64,000 nt of DNA from JACVRW01 sp963819115 (GTDB taxonomy: Bacteria; Actinomycetota; Thermoleophilia; Solirubrobacterales; Thermoleophilaceae), in contig CAWFUR010000011.1 of the NCBI GenBank assembly GCA_963819115.1, forward strand, positions 2,046,001 to 2,110,000, written 5' to 3'. Under the pieces are notes generated by a model. That model made no database searches. It was not told the DNA's origin and was given only the letters and a program-made list of their open reading frames with translations. Made by a program: the position numbers and the translations under genes. Shown piece by piece: positions 28,483 through 37,174 of the stretch; position 1 is the stretch's first letter, and every line of letters begins with the position of its first letter.

Positions 28483-28995
28483 TCAGCCCGCCGGGAACCG
28501 GAAGGTGGTCTGGCCGTGCGGCTCCTTGGCGAAGGCGAGCACCTTGGCCGGCTCGACCCGGAACACGAGGGCATCGCCGGTCGAGGTCGCGAACACGCCG
28601 TCGCCGACCTCGAAGCGCCACACCTCCCCGTACTTCGCCACGTAGGAGTCAGCCAGCCGCTGCAGCGCGTCGCGGTCCAGCACGCGGGCGGCGGTGCCCT
28701 CCACAACGGCGTCGAGCCCCTTCGCCCAGGAGTTGCTCCCCGTGGTTACGGCCACCTTCGCGCTGTGCTCGAGATTGCGGGCCTTCTGCTCGTCCCCGCC
28801 CGTGCAGAAGTGCACGGCCCCGTCCTCGAACACCCCGATCAGCGGAGTCACGTGCGGACGGCCGTCGGGTCGCACCGTGGTGAGCCAGTAGAGCTCCGCG
28901 CGTTCGAGCACTCCCACCGCGTCGGACCACGGAGTCGCGGCGGCCTCGGCATCGCTGAAGCGCTTGTCGATCTGAGCGGCCGGGTCGGGGGTCAT
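28483..28995 (-). CDS. pyridoxamine-5'-phosphate-oxidase-fold protein
   Basis: This 170-residue flavin/F420 split-barrel protein has LYWLTTVRPDGRPHVTPLIG, VHFCTGGDEQKARNLEHSAK and FEVGDGVFATSTGDALVFRV. It is a second member of the fold beside the 27.5-kb gene. It is transcribed divergently from the cyclase-like gene with only 48 bp between starts, so both promoters must lie in or near that gap. Confidence 0.88.
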   Translation of the reverse strand: MTPDPAAQIDKRFSDAEAAATPWSDAVGVLERAELYWLTTVRPDGRPHVTPLIGVFEDGAVHFCTGGDEQKARNLEHSAKVAVTTGSNSWAKGLDAVVEGTAARVLDRDALQRLADSYVAKYGEVWRFEVGDGVFATSTGDALVFRVEPAKVLAFAKEPHGQTTFRFPAG

Positions 28996-29043
28996 GGGTC
29001 ACGGACCTCCTGGGTTCGGGTCATCGAACGTGTTCTTGCGATC

Positions 29044-29871
29044 ATGCCGAGCATGGCAACGCTTCGCGCGAAGGAGCGTGCGCAGCTTCCCGACAGCGCG
29101 TTCGCGTACATCGATTCGAGCGGCCGGCGCCGCCTGCCGATCAACGACGCGGCGCACGTCCGCAACGCGCTCGCGCGCTTCGGCCAGGTCGCGTTCGAGG
29201 ACGAGGCGGCACGCGACCGGGCGCGCAACCGGCTGCTGCGGGCGGCCAAGCGGCACGGGATCATGCCCATCGGCTTCATCAGCGCGCAGCTGGCGCCACA
29301 GCGGAGGCTGCCGAAGGGCGACCTCACCTTCCTCCTCACCGACATCGAGGGCTCGACCGACCTGCTCGCGCGCCTGGAGGACCGGTACACCCTCGTGCTC
29401 GCCGATAGCCGCCGCCGGGTGACCGCCGCGATTCGGAAGGCGGGCGGCCACACCGTGTCCGCCCGCGGCGACGACGTCTTCGCGGTGTTCGAGCGTGCCG
29501 CCGCGGCATTGGAGGGCGCCTTGGGGATCCAGCGCGCCATGGGCACCGGTGGGTGGCCGGACGATGCCGACGTGCGGCTTCGCATCGGCCTTCACCGCGG
29601 CCGACCGGCGCTCACCGAGACCGGGTACGTGGGCATCTCCGTACACGCCGCCGCACGGATCTGCTTTGCCGCGCACGGGGGACAGATAGTCCTCTCCTCC
29701 GCCGTCCACACGGCCGTGCGCGATTCGCTGCCGGACGGCGTCGGCCTGAAGAGCCTCGGCACCTGGCGGTTCCGCGGGATCCCCGACGCGGTGGCCATGG
29801 CCCAGGTAGAGGCGGCCGGCCTGCTCACCGACTTCCCGCCGCTGAGATCCGCCGTCCCGGCAGACTCCTAG
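29044..29871 (+). CDS. class III adenylate/guanylate cyclase-like protein
   Basis: This 275-residue protein has an N-terminal region (LPDSAFAYIDSSGRRRLPIN, then HVRNALARFGQVAF) seen in small nucleic-acid- or stress-related actinobacterial proteins. The cyclase domain follows: TFLLTDIEGSTDLLARLE with one metal Asp, and SARGDDVFAVFERA with the second. The region VGISVHAAARICFAAHGGQ has His where active cyclases have Asn of the NxxxR pair. It may be a ligand-binding domain without catalysis. ATGs at 29044 and 29053 are both possible. Confidence 0.8.
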   Translation: MPSMATLRAKERAQLPDSAFAYIDSSGRRRLPINDAAHVRNALARFGQVAFEDEAARDRARNRLLRAAKRHGIMPIGFISAQLAPQRRLPKGDLTFLLTDIEGSTDLLARLEDRYTLVLADSRRRVTAAIRKAGGHTVSARGDDVFAVFERAAAALEGALGIQRAMGTGGWPDDADVRLRIGLHRGRPALTETGYVGISVHAAARICFAAHGGQIVLSSAVHTAVRDSLPDGVGLKSLGTWRFRGIPDAVAMAQVEAAGLLTDFPPLRSAVPADS

Positions 29872-30836
29872 GGAGTCATCACGACGCGACCGAAGGCCTG
29901 GCGGCTTTCGATGAACTCATGGGCGGCGGCGGCCTCGGCCAGGGGGAACGTCCGCGCGATCTCCACCCGCAGCTCACCCTTCGCCACACGCCCGATCAGG
30001 TCGCCGATCATCGCGTGCACACGCGGATACTCCGTGAGCATCGCCCCACCGAGGAACACGCCGCGCAGGGTGTTGTTCTGGGCCCAAAGCTGCTGGGCCT
30101 CGACGTTGGAGCCGCCACGGCCCGCCACCCCCACGCTCACCAGCGTGCCGCGGTAGGCCAGGGCGCCGATGCTGTCGGCCAGGTTCGTGCCGCCGACCGA
30201 GTCGAGGATCACGTCGGCCCCGCGTCCCTCCGTGATCTCACGTGTGCGCTCCACGAAGTTCTCGGTCGCGTAGTTGATGCCGTGGTCGAGGCCGAAGGCC
30301 TTCAGGCGCTCGAGCTTCTCGTCGCTTGACGCGGTGGAGATCACGGCGGCGCCGGCCTGCTTGGCCAGCTGGATCGCGGCCATTCCGACGCCCCCGGCGC
30401 CGGCGTGGATCAGCGCCGTCTGCCCGGCCTCGAGGTGGCCTGCCGTGAACAGGCATTCCTCGGCGGTGCCCAGCGCCACCGGCACGCCCGCTGCGCGGGC
30501 GGCTTCCAGGCCCTCGGGGATGGGCCAGGTGGTGATCCCCGGAACCACCCGACGGGCGGCGTGCGATCCCGCCATGTTCAGGGTCACGACCCGGTCGCCC
30601 ACCGCGCGGTCCTCAACGCCGGCGCCGATCTCCGCGATCGTGCCCGCCGCGAGGTACCCCACGATGTGCGGGGTCGACGGCGGGGGTGAGCCGGCACGGG
30701 CCAGCAGATCCCCGCCCTCGATGCTGATGGCCTCCACGTCGATCAGCACGCAGCCGGCGGGGCACTCGGGATCGGGCACGTCCTCGTAGCGCAGGACGTC
30801 CGGGGGCCCGTTCTCGTAGATCACCGCTGCCTTCAT
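29868..30836 (-). CDS. zinc-independent MDR alcohol dehydrogenase/quinone oxidoreductase
   Basis: This 322-residue protein starts MKAAVIYENGPPDVLRYEDV and has the NADPH-binding AGAGGVGMAAIQLAKQAGA and the quinone-reductase features DVILDSVGG and FGRVVMTP. Ligands for the catalytic zinc of alcohol dehydrogenases are not visible. Its stop shares CTAG with the cyclase-like gene. The palindrome at 30871-30888 lies just upstream of its start. Confidence 0.92.
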   Translation of the reverse strand: MKAAVIYENGPPDVLRYEDVPDPECPAGCVLIDVEAISIEGGDLLARAGSPPPSTPHIVGYLAAGTIAEIGAGVEDRAVGDRVVTLNMAGSHAARRVVPGITTWPIPEGLEAARAAGVPVALGTAEECLFTAGHLEAGQTALIHAGAGGVGMAAIQLAKQAGAAVISTASSDEKLERLKAFGLDHGINYATENFVERTREITEGRGADVILDSVGGTNLADSIGALAYRGTLVSVGVAGRGGSNVEAQQLWAQNNTLRGVFLGGAMLTEYPRVHAMIGDLIGRVAKGELRVEIARTFPLAEAAAAHEFIESRQAFGRVVMTP

Positions 30837-30870
30837 AAGTGGCGCGACTCTATCCCCATTGGGCCGGCGG

Positions 30871-30888
30871 GGTACGGATATCCGTACC
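30871..30888. promoter_or_regulatory. perfect 18-bp palindrome, probable operator
   Basis: GGTACGGATATCCGTACC is a perfect palindrome in the 180-bp divergent gap between the MDR oxidoreductase and the MMPL exporter. It begins 35 bp upstream of the MDR start and lies where a -35 region would be. TetR- and MarR-type repressors bind sites of this form ahead of exporters. No regulator gene is adjacent. Confidence 0.6.
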
Positions 30889-30897
30889 TCTATTCAC

Positions 30898-30932
30898 CGG
30901 CAGCCCGTACTGGCCAAGCCGCCCGGCTGCCG
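30898..30932. repeat. inverted repeat in the MDR/MMPL intergenic gap
   Basis: CGGCAGCC and GGCTGCCG form a perfect 8-bp stem around an 18-base spacer. It lies between the palindrome and the MMPL start, so it could shape the leader of the MMPL mRNA. Confidence 0.4.
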
Positions 30933-31016
30933 CAGCTGTCTGCCGATGATTTTGCCTCCCGTCCGCGGTCTCAGATAGATCAGGACCGTGATGACCAGCC
31001 AAGGAGCCCCCCACCG

Positions 31017-33167
31017 ATGAATCGTCGCCTCACCCGTCTCGCCGACCTCGCATACCGCCGCCGCGGCCGCATGGTTCTCGCCTGGATCGCCGCCGCCGTG
31101 GTGATCATCGGCGTGGGATCGGCCCTGGCGGGCGAGTTCCAGGCCGACTACGACACCCCCGGATCGGAGTCGAAGGCGGCGAGCGATCTCACCGAGCAGC
31201 GCTTCGCCGGGTACTCGGGACAGGAGATCTACGTCGTCTGGAAGGACCCCGCGGGCGCCCGCAGCCCCGGCGCCCAGAAGCGCCTCGACGGCTTCTTCGC
31301 CCAGGCGGAGCAGGTCAAGCACATCGCGCCACACGCTCCGATCCGGGTCTCGAAGGACGGGACCATCGGCTCCACCACGCTGCCCCTGACCGTCCCCGGC
31401 TGGGAGGTCAAGAAGGACGAGGGCAAGAAGCTGATCGACGCCGCCGAGGGGAACAGCGGCGGGGGCCTCCAGATCAAGCTCGGCGGCGACCCGATCTATG
31501 CCGCACAGGATTCGACCAGCCCGGAAGGGATCGGCTTCCTGGGCGCGGCTATCGTGCTGCTGATCGCGTTCGGCTCGGTGGTGGCCGCCGGCCTGCCTCT
31601 CGTGATCGCTCTCGTGGGCCTCGGCATCTCCTCGGGCGGGCTGATCGCCCTGCTGGCCAACGTGGTCGACGTGCCCGACTGGACCACCGCGGTCTCGGGG
31701 CTGATCGGGATCGGCGTGGGCATCGACTACTCGCTGCTCGTGCTCACCCGCTTCCGCTCCGCGATGCTCGACGGCAAGGACCGCCACGACGCGGTGGTGG
31801 AGGCCGTGACCACCGCCGGGCGCAGCGTGATCATCGCCGGCGCCACCGTGGTGATCGCCGTGCTCGGACTCGCGCTCACCGGCCTGCCCTACATGTACGG
31901 CGTGGCCCTCTCGGCCTCGATCGCCGTGCTGGTGGTGATGCTGGCCGCGATCACGCTGCTGCCGGCGCTGCTCTCCCTCCTCGGCCACAGGGTGGACCGG
32001 CTGCGGATCCCCTTCCTGGGCCGCCGGCTCGACGTGAAGACGGGCAGTGACTCGCCCGCGGCGCGCTGGAGCCACGCCGTCCAGCGCCGGCCATGGACCG
32101 CCGCGATCGCCGCCACGGCGCTGCTGCTCGTGCTGGCGGCGCCCGCGGTCGGGATGCGCCTCGGCTTCCCCGACGCCGGGAACGACCCCACCGACACCAT
32201 GACCCGCCAGGCCTACGACCTGAACACCGAGGGCTTCGGACCGGGCACCAACGGCCCGCTGGTGATCGCCGCCGACCTGCCCGGGCCGTCCGCGCAGCCG
32301 GCCATGACCTCCCTGGCCCAGCGTCTGCGGCGCGAGCCCGGAGTGGCCTTCGTCGCCCCGCCCCGCATCAGCTCCGGCGGCGACGCGGCGATCGTCACCG
32401 TGATCCCGAAGAACTCGCCCCAGGACGAGAAGACGCAGGACCTGGTGAACCACCTGCGCGACGACGTGCTGCCCGACTCGCTCCGCAACACGGGCATCAC
32501 GGCCGATGTGGGCGGCGTGACCGCGGCGCTGGAGGACCAGAGCGACTTCATCAAGGGGCGCATGCCGGTGTTCATCATCGGAGTGGTCGGCCTCTCGTTC
32601 CTGCTGCTGCTGGTGGCCTTCCACTCACCGCTGATCTCGCTGAAGGCGGCGATCATGAACCTCCTCTCGGTGAGCGCCGCCTACGGCGTGATGACGGTGG
32701 TGTCGAAGGGCGGAACGATCGGCGGCCTCGTCGGAATCGATCACGAGGTCCCGGTGGCCCCATTCATGCCGGTGATGATGTTCGCGATCCTCTTCGGCCT
32801 CTCGATGGACTACGAGGTGTTCCTGATCTCACGGATCCGCGAGGAGTACCTGAAGGACGGCGACACACGGCGGGCGGTGGCCGACGGCCTGGCCAAGACG
32901 GCCCGCGTGATCACCGCGGCGGCGGCCATCATGGTCGTGGTCTTCCTCGCCTTCCTGGCGGCGCCGGACGTGTTCCTGAAGCTGTTCGGGATCGGCCTGG
33001 CCTCGGCGATCTTCCTCGACGCCACCGTGGTGCGGATGGTGCTGGTGCCCGCCGTGATGCAGTTGCTGGGCCCGCTCAACTGGTGGATCCCGGACTGGCT
33101 GGAGCGCAAGCTGCCCCGGCTGGACGTGGAGGGCGGCGCGCCGGTGGGCGCCGAGGGACGCGCGTAG
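31017..33167 (+). CDS. MMPL/RND-family exporter
   Basis: This is a 716-residue membrane protein. It has one N-terminal helix (MVLAWIAAAVVIIGVGSALAG), a periplasmic domain, and five helices including LIGIGVGIDYSLLVLTRFRS, which carries the Asp-Tyr proton-relay pair. The second half repeats the layout and has FGLSMDYEVFLISRIREEYL. This is the actinobacterial MMPL layout used to export lipids or drugs. The start has AAGGAG ten bases upstream. A dihydrofolate-reductase-like gene follows after three bases. Confidence 0.92.
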   Translation: MNRRLTRLADLAYRRRGRMVLAWIAAAVVIIGVGSALAGEFQADYDTPGSESKAASDLTEQRFAGYSGQEIYVVWKDPAGARSPGAQKRLDGFFAQAEQVKHIAPHAPIRVSKDGTIGSTTLPLTVPGWEVKKDEGKKLIDAAEGNSGGGLQIKLGGDPIYAAQDSTSPEGIGFLGAAIVLLIAFGSVVAAGLPLVIALVGLGISSGGLIALLANVVDVPDWTTAVSGLIGIGVGIDYSLLVLTRFRSAMLDGKDRHDAVVEAVTTAGRSVIIAGATVVIAVLGLALTGLPYMYGVALSASIAVLVVMLAAITLLPALLSLLGHRVDRLRIPFLGRRLDVKTGSDSPAARWSHAVQRRPWTAAIAATALLLVLAAPAVGMRLGFPDAGNDPTDTMTRQAYDLNTEGFGPGTNGPLVIAADLPGPSAQPAMTSLAQRLRREPGVAFVAPPRISSGGDAAIVTVIPKNSPQDEKTQDLVNHLRDDVLPDSLRNTGITADVGGVTAALEDQSDFIKGRMPVFIIGVVGLSFLLLLVAFHSPLISLKAAIMNLLSVSAAYGVMTVVSKGGTIGGLVGIDHEVPVAPFMPVMMFAILFGLSMDYEVFLISRIREEYLKDGDTRRAVADGLAKTARVITAAAAIMVVVFLAFLAAPDVFLKLFGIGLASAIFLDATVVRMVLVPAVMQLLGPLNWWIPDWLERKLPRLDVEGGAPVGAEGRA

Positions 33168-33170
33168 GCC

Positions 33171-33797
33171 ATGTCACTCGCCCGCGTCCAGAACTTCTCC
33201 ATCTCACTCGACGGCTTCGGCACCGGTGAGGGCCTGAGCGCCGATGCATATTTCGGTCACGCCGGGGATCGGCTGCACGAATGGATGTTCGCCACCCGGT
33301 GGTGGAAGCCCGGCGGGAGCGGCGGCGTCGACGACGCCTTCGCGCAACTGTTCGATCCGGGGATCGGCGCCGAGATCATGGGCGCCGGGAAGTTCGGCGC
33401 GCCCGGATGGCAGGAGGATCCGGGGTGGAAGGGCGCGTGGGGTCCCAACCCGCCGTTCCACACACCGGTGTTCGTCCTCACCCATCACTCGCGCCCGTCG
33501 ATCGAGATGGAGGGCGGCACCACGTTCCACTTCATCGACGCTTCGCCTGCCGAGGCGCTCGAAACGGCCCGCGAGGCCGCGGACGGCAAGGACGTACGCC
33601 TCGGTGGAGGGCCCACCATGATCCGCGACTTCGTTGCGGCCGGGCTCGTCGACCACATGCACATCGTCGTGGTCCCAATCCTGCTCGGCCGAGGCGTACG
33701 CCTCTGGGACGGGCTGGAGGGCGTCGAGAAGGACTACGAGGTCGAGGCCACCTCCTCCCCCAGTGGAGTCACACATGTGACGTTCACTCGTGCGTAG
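33171..33797 (+). CDS. dihydrofolate reductase-fold (RibD_C-type) protein
   Basis: This 208-residue protein has NFSISLDGFGTGEG at the start, MGAGKFG, TPVFVLTHHSRPS, and VRLGGGPTMIRDFVAAGLVD, the nucleotide-binding GGG motif of the fold. It belongs to the stand-alone YyaP/YwjB-like group of uncertain substrate. It is co-transcribed with the MMPL exporter. Its last 14 bases overlap the convergent globin gene. Confidence 0.88.
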   Translation: MSLARVQNFSISLDGFGTGEGLSADAYFGHAGDRLHEWMFATRWWKPGGSGGVDDAFAQLFDPGIGAEIMGAGKFGAPGWQEDPGWKGAWGPNPPFHTPVFVLTHHSRPSIEMEGGTTFHFIDASPAEALETAREAADGKDVRLGGGPTMIRDFVAAGLVDHMHIVVVPILLGRGVRLWDGLEGVEKDYEVEATSSPSGVTHVTFTRA

Positions 33798-34245
33798 CGG
33801 TCTCCAGGCCGTCCCACCCCCAGTGGGGCATCGCGGCGCCGGGCACCACCGTGTCCCTGGTCGGATGGGACAGCACGTCGTCCACCGCCCAGCGCATGTA
33901 GGCGTGTAGCGCGGCGCGGAAGGCGGGGTCCGCCGGCAGCCCGGCGTCGTCGGCCGCGAGATCGAAGCAGGCGAGGAAGCGCTCGCCGAGATCGCCCATG
34001 TCCCCATTCCCCGCGTGCATGTGGAGAACGCGGGACTGGTCGCCGTACGACTCCGAGAACGTCGGCGGCCCGCCCATCACCTCGGCCCAGTAGGCGGCCA
34101 GGCGCTCCACGTGCTTCGGGTGCTGCTCGGGATGGGAGAACGGGTGGTTCAGCTCCGGATCGGCGAGACAGCGCGCGTGGTGAGCCGTGGCCAGTGCGAG
34201 AAAGGCGGGCTCACCGCCGGCGAACTCGAACAGCGTGGGACGCAT
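33784..34245 (-). CDS. truncated hemoglobin (group II type)
   Basis: This 153-residue protein begins MRPTLFEFAGGEPAFLALAT. It has the proximal-His region LHMHAGNGDMGDLGERFLAC and the G8 Trp in MRWAVDDVLSHP, as in group II truncated globins. These bind O2 or NO and are linked to nitrosative stress. It is preceded by no obvious partner gene. Confidence 0.88.
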   Translation of the reverse strand: MRPTLFEFAGGEPAFLALATAHHARCLADPELNHPFSHPEQHPKHVERLAAYWAEVMGGPPTFSESYGDQSRVLHMHAGNGDMGDLGERFLACFDLAADDAGLPADPAFRAALHAYMRWAVDDVLSHPTRDTVVPGAAMPHWGWDGLETATHE

Positions 34246-34264
34246 ACGAACGAAATGTGACAGC

Positions 34265-34648
34265 TCAGGCTTCCGGGCTCTCCGGCACGTCCACCGCGTG
34301 CTCCTCGAGCGCGGCGAGGGGCACGATCCGGAGTGCTCGCTCGTGGGTCGAGGCCAGCACCACGTAGGCGGCCGCGCCGTCCTCGTGGGCCCGCAGCCAG
34401 TTCGCCGCGGTCACGCACCAGCGGTCGCCGGGCACCAGCCCCGGGAACTCGAATTCGGGCCGCGGGGTGCTCAGGTCGTTGCCGATGCTGCGCTGGTGCT
34501 CGAGGAACTCCGCGGTGACCACCGCGCAGATCGTGTGGCTGCCCCGGTCCTGCCCCCCGGTTCGGCAGCATCCGTCCCGGTAGAAGCCGGTGACAGGATC
34601 GGTGCCACAGGGCTCGAGCTCCCCGCCCATCACGTTCAGATCACTCAC
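34265..34648 (-). CDS. DUF2237-family protein
   Basis: This 127-residue protein starts at a GTG (SDLNVMGGELEPCGTDPVTG). It has GFYRDGCCRTGGQDRGSHTI, FLEHQRSIGNDLSTPRPEFE, FPGLVPGDRWCVTAANWLRA and ATHERALRIVPL, the conserved DUF2237 pattern with paired cysteines. No reaction is known. It is divergent from the PolX-like gene, with 21 bp between starts. Confidence 0.9.
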   Translation of the reverse strand: MSDLNVMGGELEPCGTDPVTGFYRDGCCRTGGQDRGSHTICAVVTAEFLEHQRSIGNDLSTPRPEFEFPGLVPGDRWCVTAANWLRAHEDGAAAYVVLASTHERALRIVPLAALEEHAVDVPESPEA

Positions 34649-34669
34649 CCGAACCAGTATCGCGCGCCC

Positions 34670-36322
34670 ATGAGCAACAACGAGATCGCCGATCGCCTGG
34701 AGTCGTTCGCGTCGTTGCTCGACCTGGGCGACGCGAACCCGTACACGGCCCGCGCGTACCGCCGCGCGGCCGAGACGATCCGCGCCTCGGCCACGCCGGT
34801 GACCGAGCTCGTGCGGACGGGACGCGTACGGGACCTGCGTGGAATCGGTTCGGGCATCGAGGCGCGCCTGCGCGAGCTGGTCAAGACCGGCCAGATCGCC
34901 GAGCTGGCAGAGCTGGAGCGGGAGCTCTCCCCGGACCTGGTCGGGCTCGGGCGCTACCTCGGTCTGGGCACCAAGCGCTCGGTGGAGCTCGCGCGGGCAC
35001 TGGGCGTGCGAACGGCGGACGAGCTCCGCGCCGCGGCGGCCGCCGGGCGGCTCCAGAGCGTGCCCGGGATCGGCCCGAAGACGGAGGCACGGCTGATCGA
35101 GGCGCTCGCGCGGGAGGCCGAGCCGCGGCCCCGGCGCGGACTGACCATCAACCGGGCGTGGGAGCTCGTGGGCGGCGTGGCGGCCGCCCTGGGCGGCGAG
35201 GTGGCCGGCGACGTGCGGCGGTGGCGCGACTCGTGCGAGGTGCTGACGGTGGTGTGCGCCGCGCCGGATCCGGATCCCCTGCTCACCCGTTTCGCCGGGC
35301 TGCCGCAGGTCGTGGCGTTGCTGGAGCAAGGCGAGCGGCGGGCGGTGGGAGTGACTGTCGAGGGCGTGCCCCTCGAGCTCGTGGTGGCCGAACCGAAACG
35401 ATTCGGCACCGCCCTCGTGCGCGCGACGGGAGCGCCCGCGTACGTCGAGGCGCTGGAGCCGCTGCCGGACGCGCCGGACGAGGAGGCGCTCTACCGCGCG
35501 CTCGGGGTGCCCTGGTGCCCGCCGGAGCTGCGCGAGGAGCCGTTCCGCGGGGAGCCACCGCCCCTCGTGGGACTGGCAGACATCCGCGGCGACCTCCACA
35601 TGCACACCACGCGGTCCGACGGCCGGGCGAGCGTCGAGGAGATGGGCCGCGGCGCAATCGCCCTCGGCTACGACTACATCGCGATCTGCGACCACACGCC
35701 CGCGGTGGGTGCCGTCCGCGGGCTCACCCCGGACGACGTGCGCCGGCAGGCGGAGGAGATCGCCGCGGCCAACGAGGTGCTGGCGCCATTCCGCGTCCTG
35801 CGCGGGATCGAGTGCGACATCCTGCCCGACGGGCGACTCGACCTTCCCGACGACGTGCTGGCGGAGCTGGACTGGGTCCAGGCCAGCGTTCACGGCGGGC
35901 AGCGCATGCCGCGGCCGGAGATGACGAAGCGCGTGGAGGAGGCGCTGCGAAACCCGCACGTGAGCTGCCTCAGCCACCCGAAGGGCCGGATCATCAACCG
36001 GCGGCCGGAGAACGCCCTCAACCTGGAGCGGGTCTACGAGGTGGCGGTCGAGGAGGGAGTCGCGTTAGAGGTGAACGGCCTGCCCGACCGGCTCGACCTC
36101 CGCGGCGAGCACGTGCGCGACGCGCTCCGGGCCGGCGTGGAGATCGTGTGCTCGACCGACGCGCACTCGGTGCGCGGGCTGGACAACATGGAGCTGTCGG
36201 TCAGGACGGCGCGCCGGGGCTGGGCCACGGCGGCTCAGGTGGTGAACACACGCCCGCTGCAGTCGATCCTGGACCATTACGCGCATGGCGTACGACGAAG
36301 ACCTCGCCAACCGCATTCGTGA
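34670..36322 (+). CDS. PolX-like protein with inactive polymerase half and intact PHP domain
   Basis: This is a 550-residue protein. Residues about 1-145 carry helix-hairpin-helix repeats (LRGIGSGIEARLRELVKTGQ, VPGIGPKTEARL). The palm region (about 160-300) shows DVRRWRDSCEVLTVV where PolX has RRGKxxxGDID, and GVPLELVV where the third Asp should be, so none of the three catalytic aspartates remains. The PHP domain (about 304-550) keeps metal ligands: DLHMHTTRSDG, ICDHTP, ASVHGG, CLSHPKGR and STDAHS. It may act as a 3'-5' exonuclease or phosphoesterase in repair, not as a polymerase. Confidence 0.85.
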   Translation: MSNNEIADRLESFASLLDLGDANPYTARAYRRAAETIRASATPVTELVRTGRVRDLRGIGSGIEARLRELVKTGQIAELAELERELSPDLVGLGRYLGLGTKRSVELARALGVRTADELRAAAAAGRLQSVPGIGPKTEARLIEALAREAEPRPRRGLTINRAWELVGGVAAALGGEVAGDVRRWRDSCEVLTVVCAAPDPDPLLTRFAGLPQVVALLEQGERRAVGVTVEGVPLELVVAEPKRFGTALVRATGAPAYVEALEPLPDAPDEEALYRALGVPWCPPELREEPFRGEPPPLVGLADIRGDLHMHTTRSDGRASVEEMGRGAIALGYDYIAICDHTPAVGAVRGLTPDDVRRQAEEIAAANEVLAPFRVLRGIECDILPDGRLDLPDDVLAELDWVQASVHGGQRMPRPEMTKRVEEALRNPHVSCLSHPKGRIINRRPENALNLERVYEVAVEEGVALEVNGLPDRLDLRGEHVRDALRAGVEIVCSTDAHSVRGLDNMELSVRTARRGWATAAQVVNTRPLQSILDHYAHGVRRRPRQPHS

Positions 36323-36623
36323 GCTGATGGCCGGCGAGCCCGGGGTGAGCGAGAGGGCGATGTTCGGCGGCCTCGCGTTCCTGATCGGCGGCAGCATGGC
36401 GGTGGCGGCGAGCGGCCGGGGCGGCCTGATGGTTCGGGTCGACCCCGAGGCCACCGACGCCCTCATGGCCAGGCCCCATGCCGGGCCCTTCGAGATGCGC
36501 GGCCGGGCTATCCGGGGATGGCTGCGTGTGGACGCCGACGGCGTGCGGACCAAGCGCCAGCTCGAACCCTGGGTGAAGCGCGGCGTGACGTACGCGCGCT
36601 CGCTGCCGGCGAAGCGCGGGTAG
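36285..36623 (+). CDS. TfoX N-terminal-domain protein
   Basis: This 112-residue protein (MAYDEDLANRIRELMAGEPG, ERAMFGGLAFLIGGSMAVAA) matches the TfoX_N fold and ends after one domain with no TfoX_C. It overlaps the PolX-like gene by 38 bases in another frame. Stand-alone TfoX_N proteins are common in actinobacteria and of unknown role. Confidence 0.88.
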   Translation: MAYDEDLANRIRELMAGEPGVSERAMFGGLAFLIGGSMAVAASGRGGLMVRVDPEATDALMARPHAGPFEMRGRAIRGWLRVDADGVRTKRQLEPWVKRGVTYARSLPAKRG

Positions 36624-36643
36624 GCTGACCGCGCGCGGAACCA

Positions 36644-37174
36644 ATGGCGGTCGACCTCGTAATCGATATCGAGAACACGCCCGGGGCGCTGGCCACGGTG
36701 GCGGCCGCGATCAGCGACGCCGGCGTGAACATCGCGGCGGCCACCTGCGTCGGGGCGGGAGAGCGCGCCGAGCTCCACATCCTCGTTCCCCATGCCGAGG
36801 CGGCGAGGCATTCACTGGCCATCTCCCATGTCGCGGTGAGCCGCGAGCGCGAGGTGGTGGTGGTCGACGTCGAGGACCGCCCCGGCGTGCTGGCAGACCT
36901 GGCCCGGAAGGTGGCCCGGGCGGGCGTCAACGTCGACCTCGTCTACGTGGCCACCCAGAATCGCGTGGTCTTCGGAGCGGCGGACCTGCCTGGGCTCAAA
37001 GCGGCACTCGGCGCTAGAGCCGACTACGACGACGAGCCCGCCGCCACGCCCGCGCGCCGGTTCAGCTCCGCCCGCACGAACTCGTCCAGGTCGCCGTCCA
37101 GCACGCCCTGCACGTTGCCCACCTCCACGTTCGTGCGGTGGTCCTTCACCATCGTGTACGGCTGGAGGACGTAG
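36644..37174 (+). CDS. tandem ACT-domain protein with antisense tail
   Basis: The first 125 residues hold two ACT repeats: DLVIDIENTPGALATVAAAI with SDAGVNIAAATC, and VVVVDVEDRPGVLADLARKV with ARAGVNVDLVYVA. ACT pairs bind amino acids and regulate metabolism; no enzyme is attached. The frame then runs on for about 50 residues (DYDDEPAATPARRFSSART...) that are the antisense of prfB, giving a 151-bp convergent overlap. The natural protein may end near 37020 if a stop was lost there. Confidence 0.75.
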   Translation: MAVDLVIDIENTPGALATVAAAISDAGVNIAAATCVGAGERAELHILVPHAEAARHSLAISHVAVSREREVVVVDVEDRPGVLADLARKVARAGVNVDLVYVATQNRVVFGAADLPGLKAALGARADYDDEPAATPARRFSSARTNSSRSPSSTPCTLPTSTFVRWSFTIVYGWRT

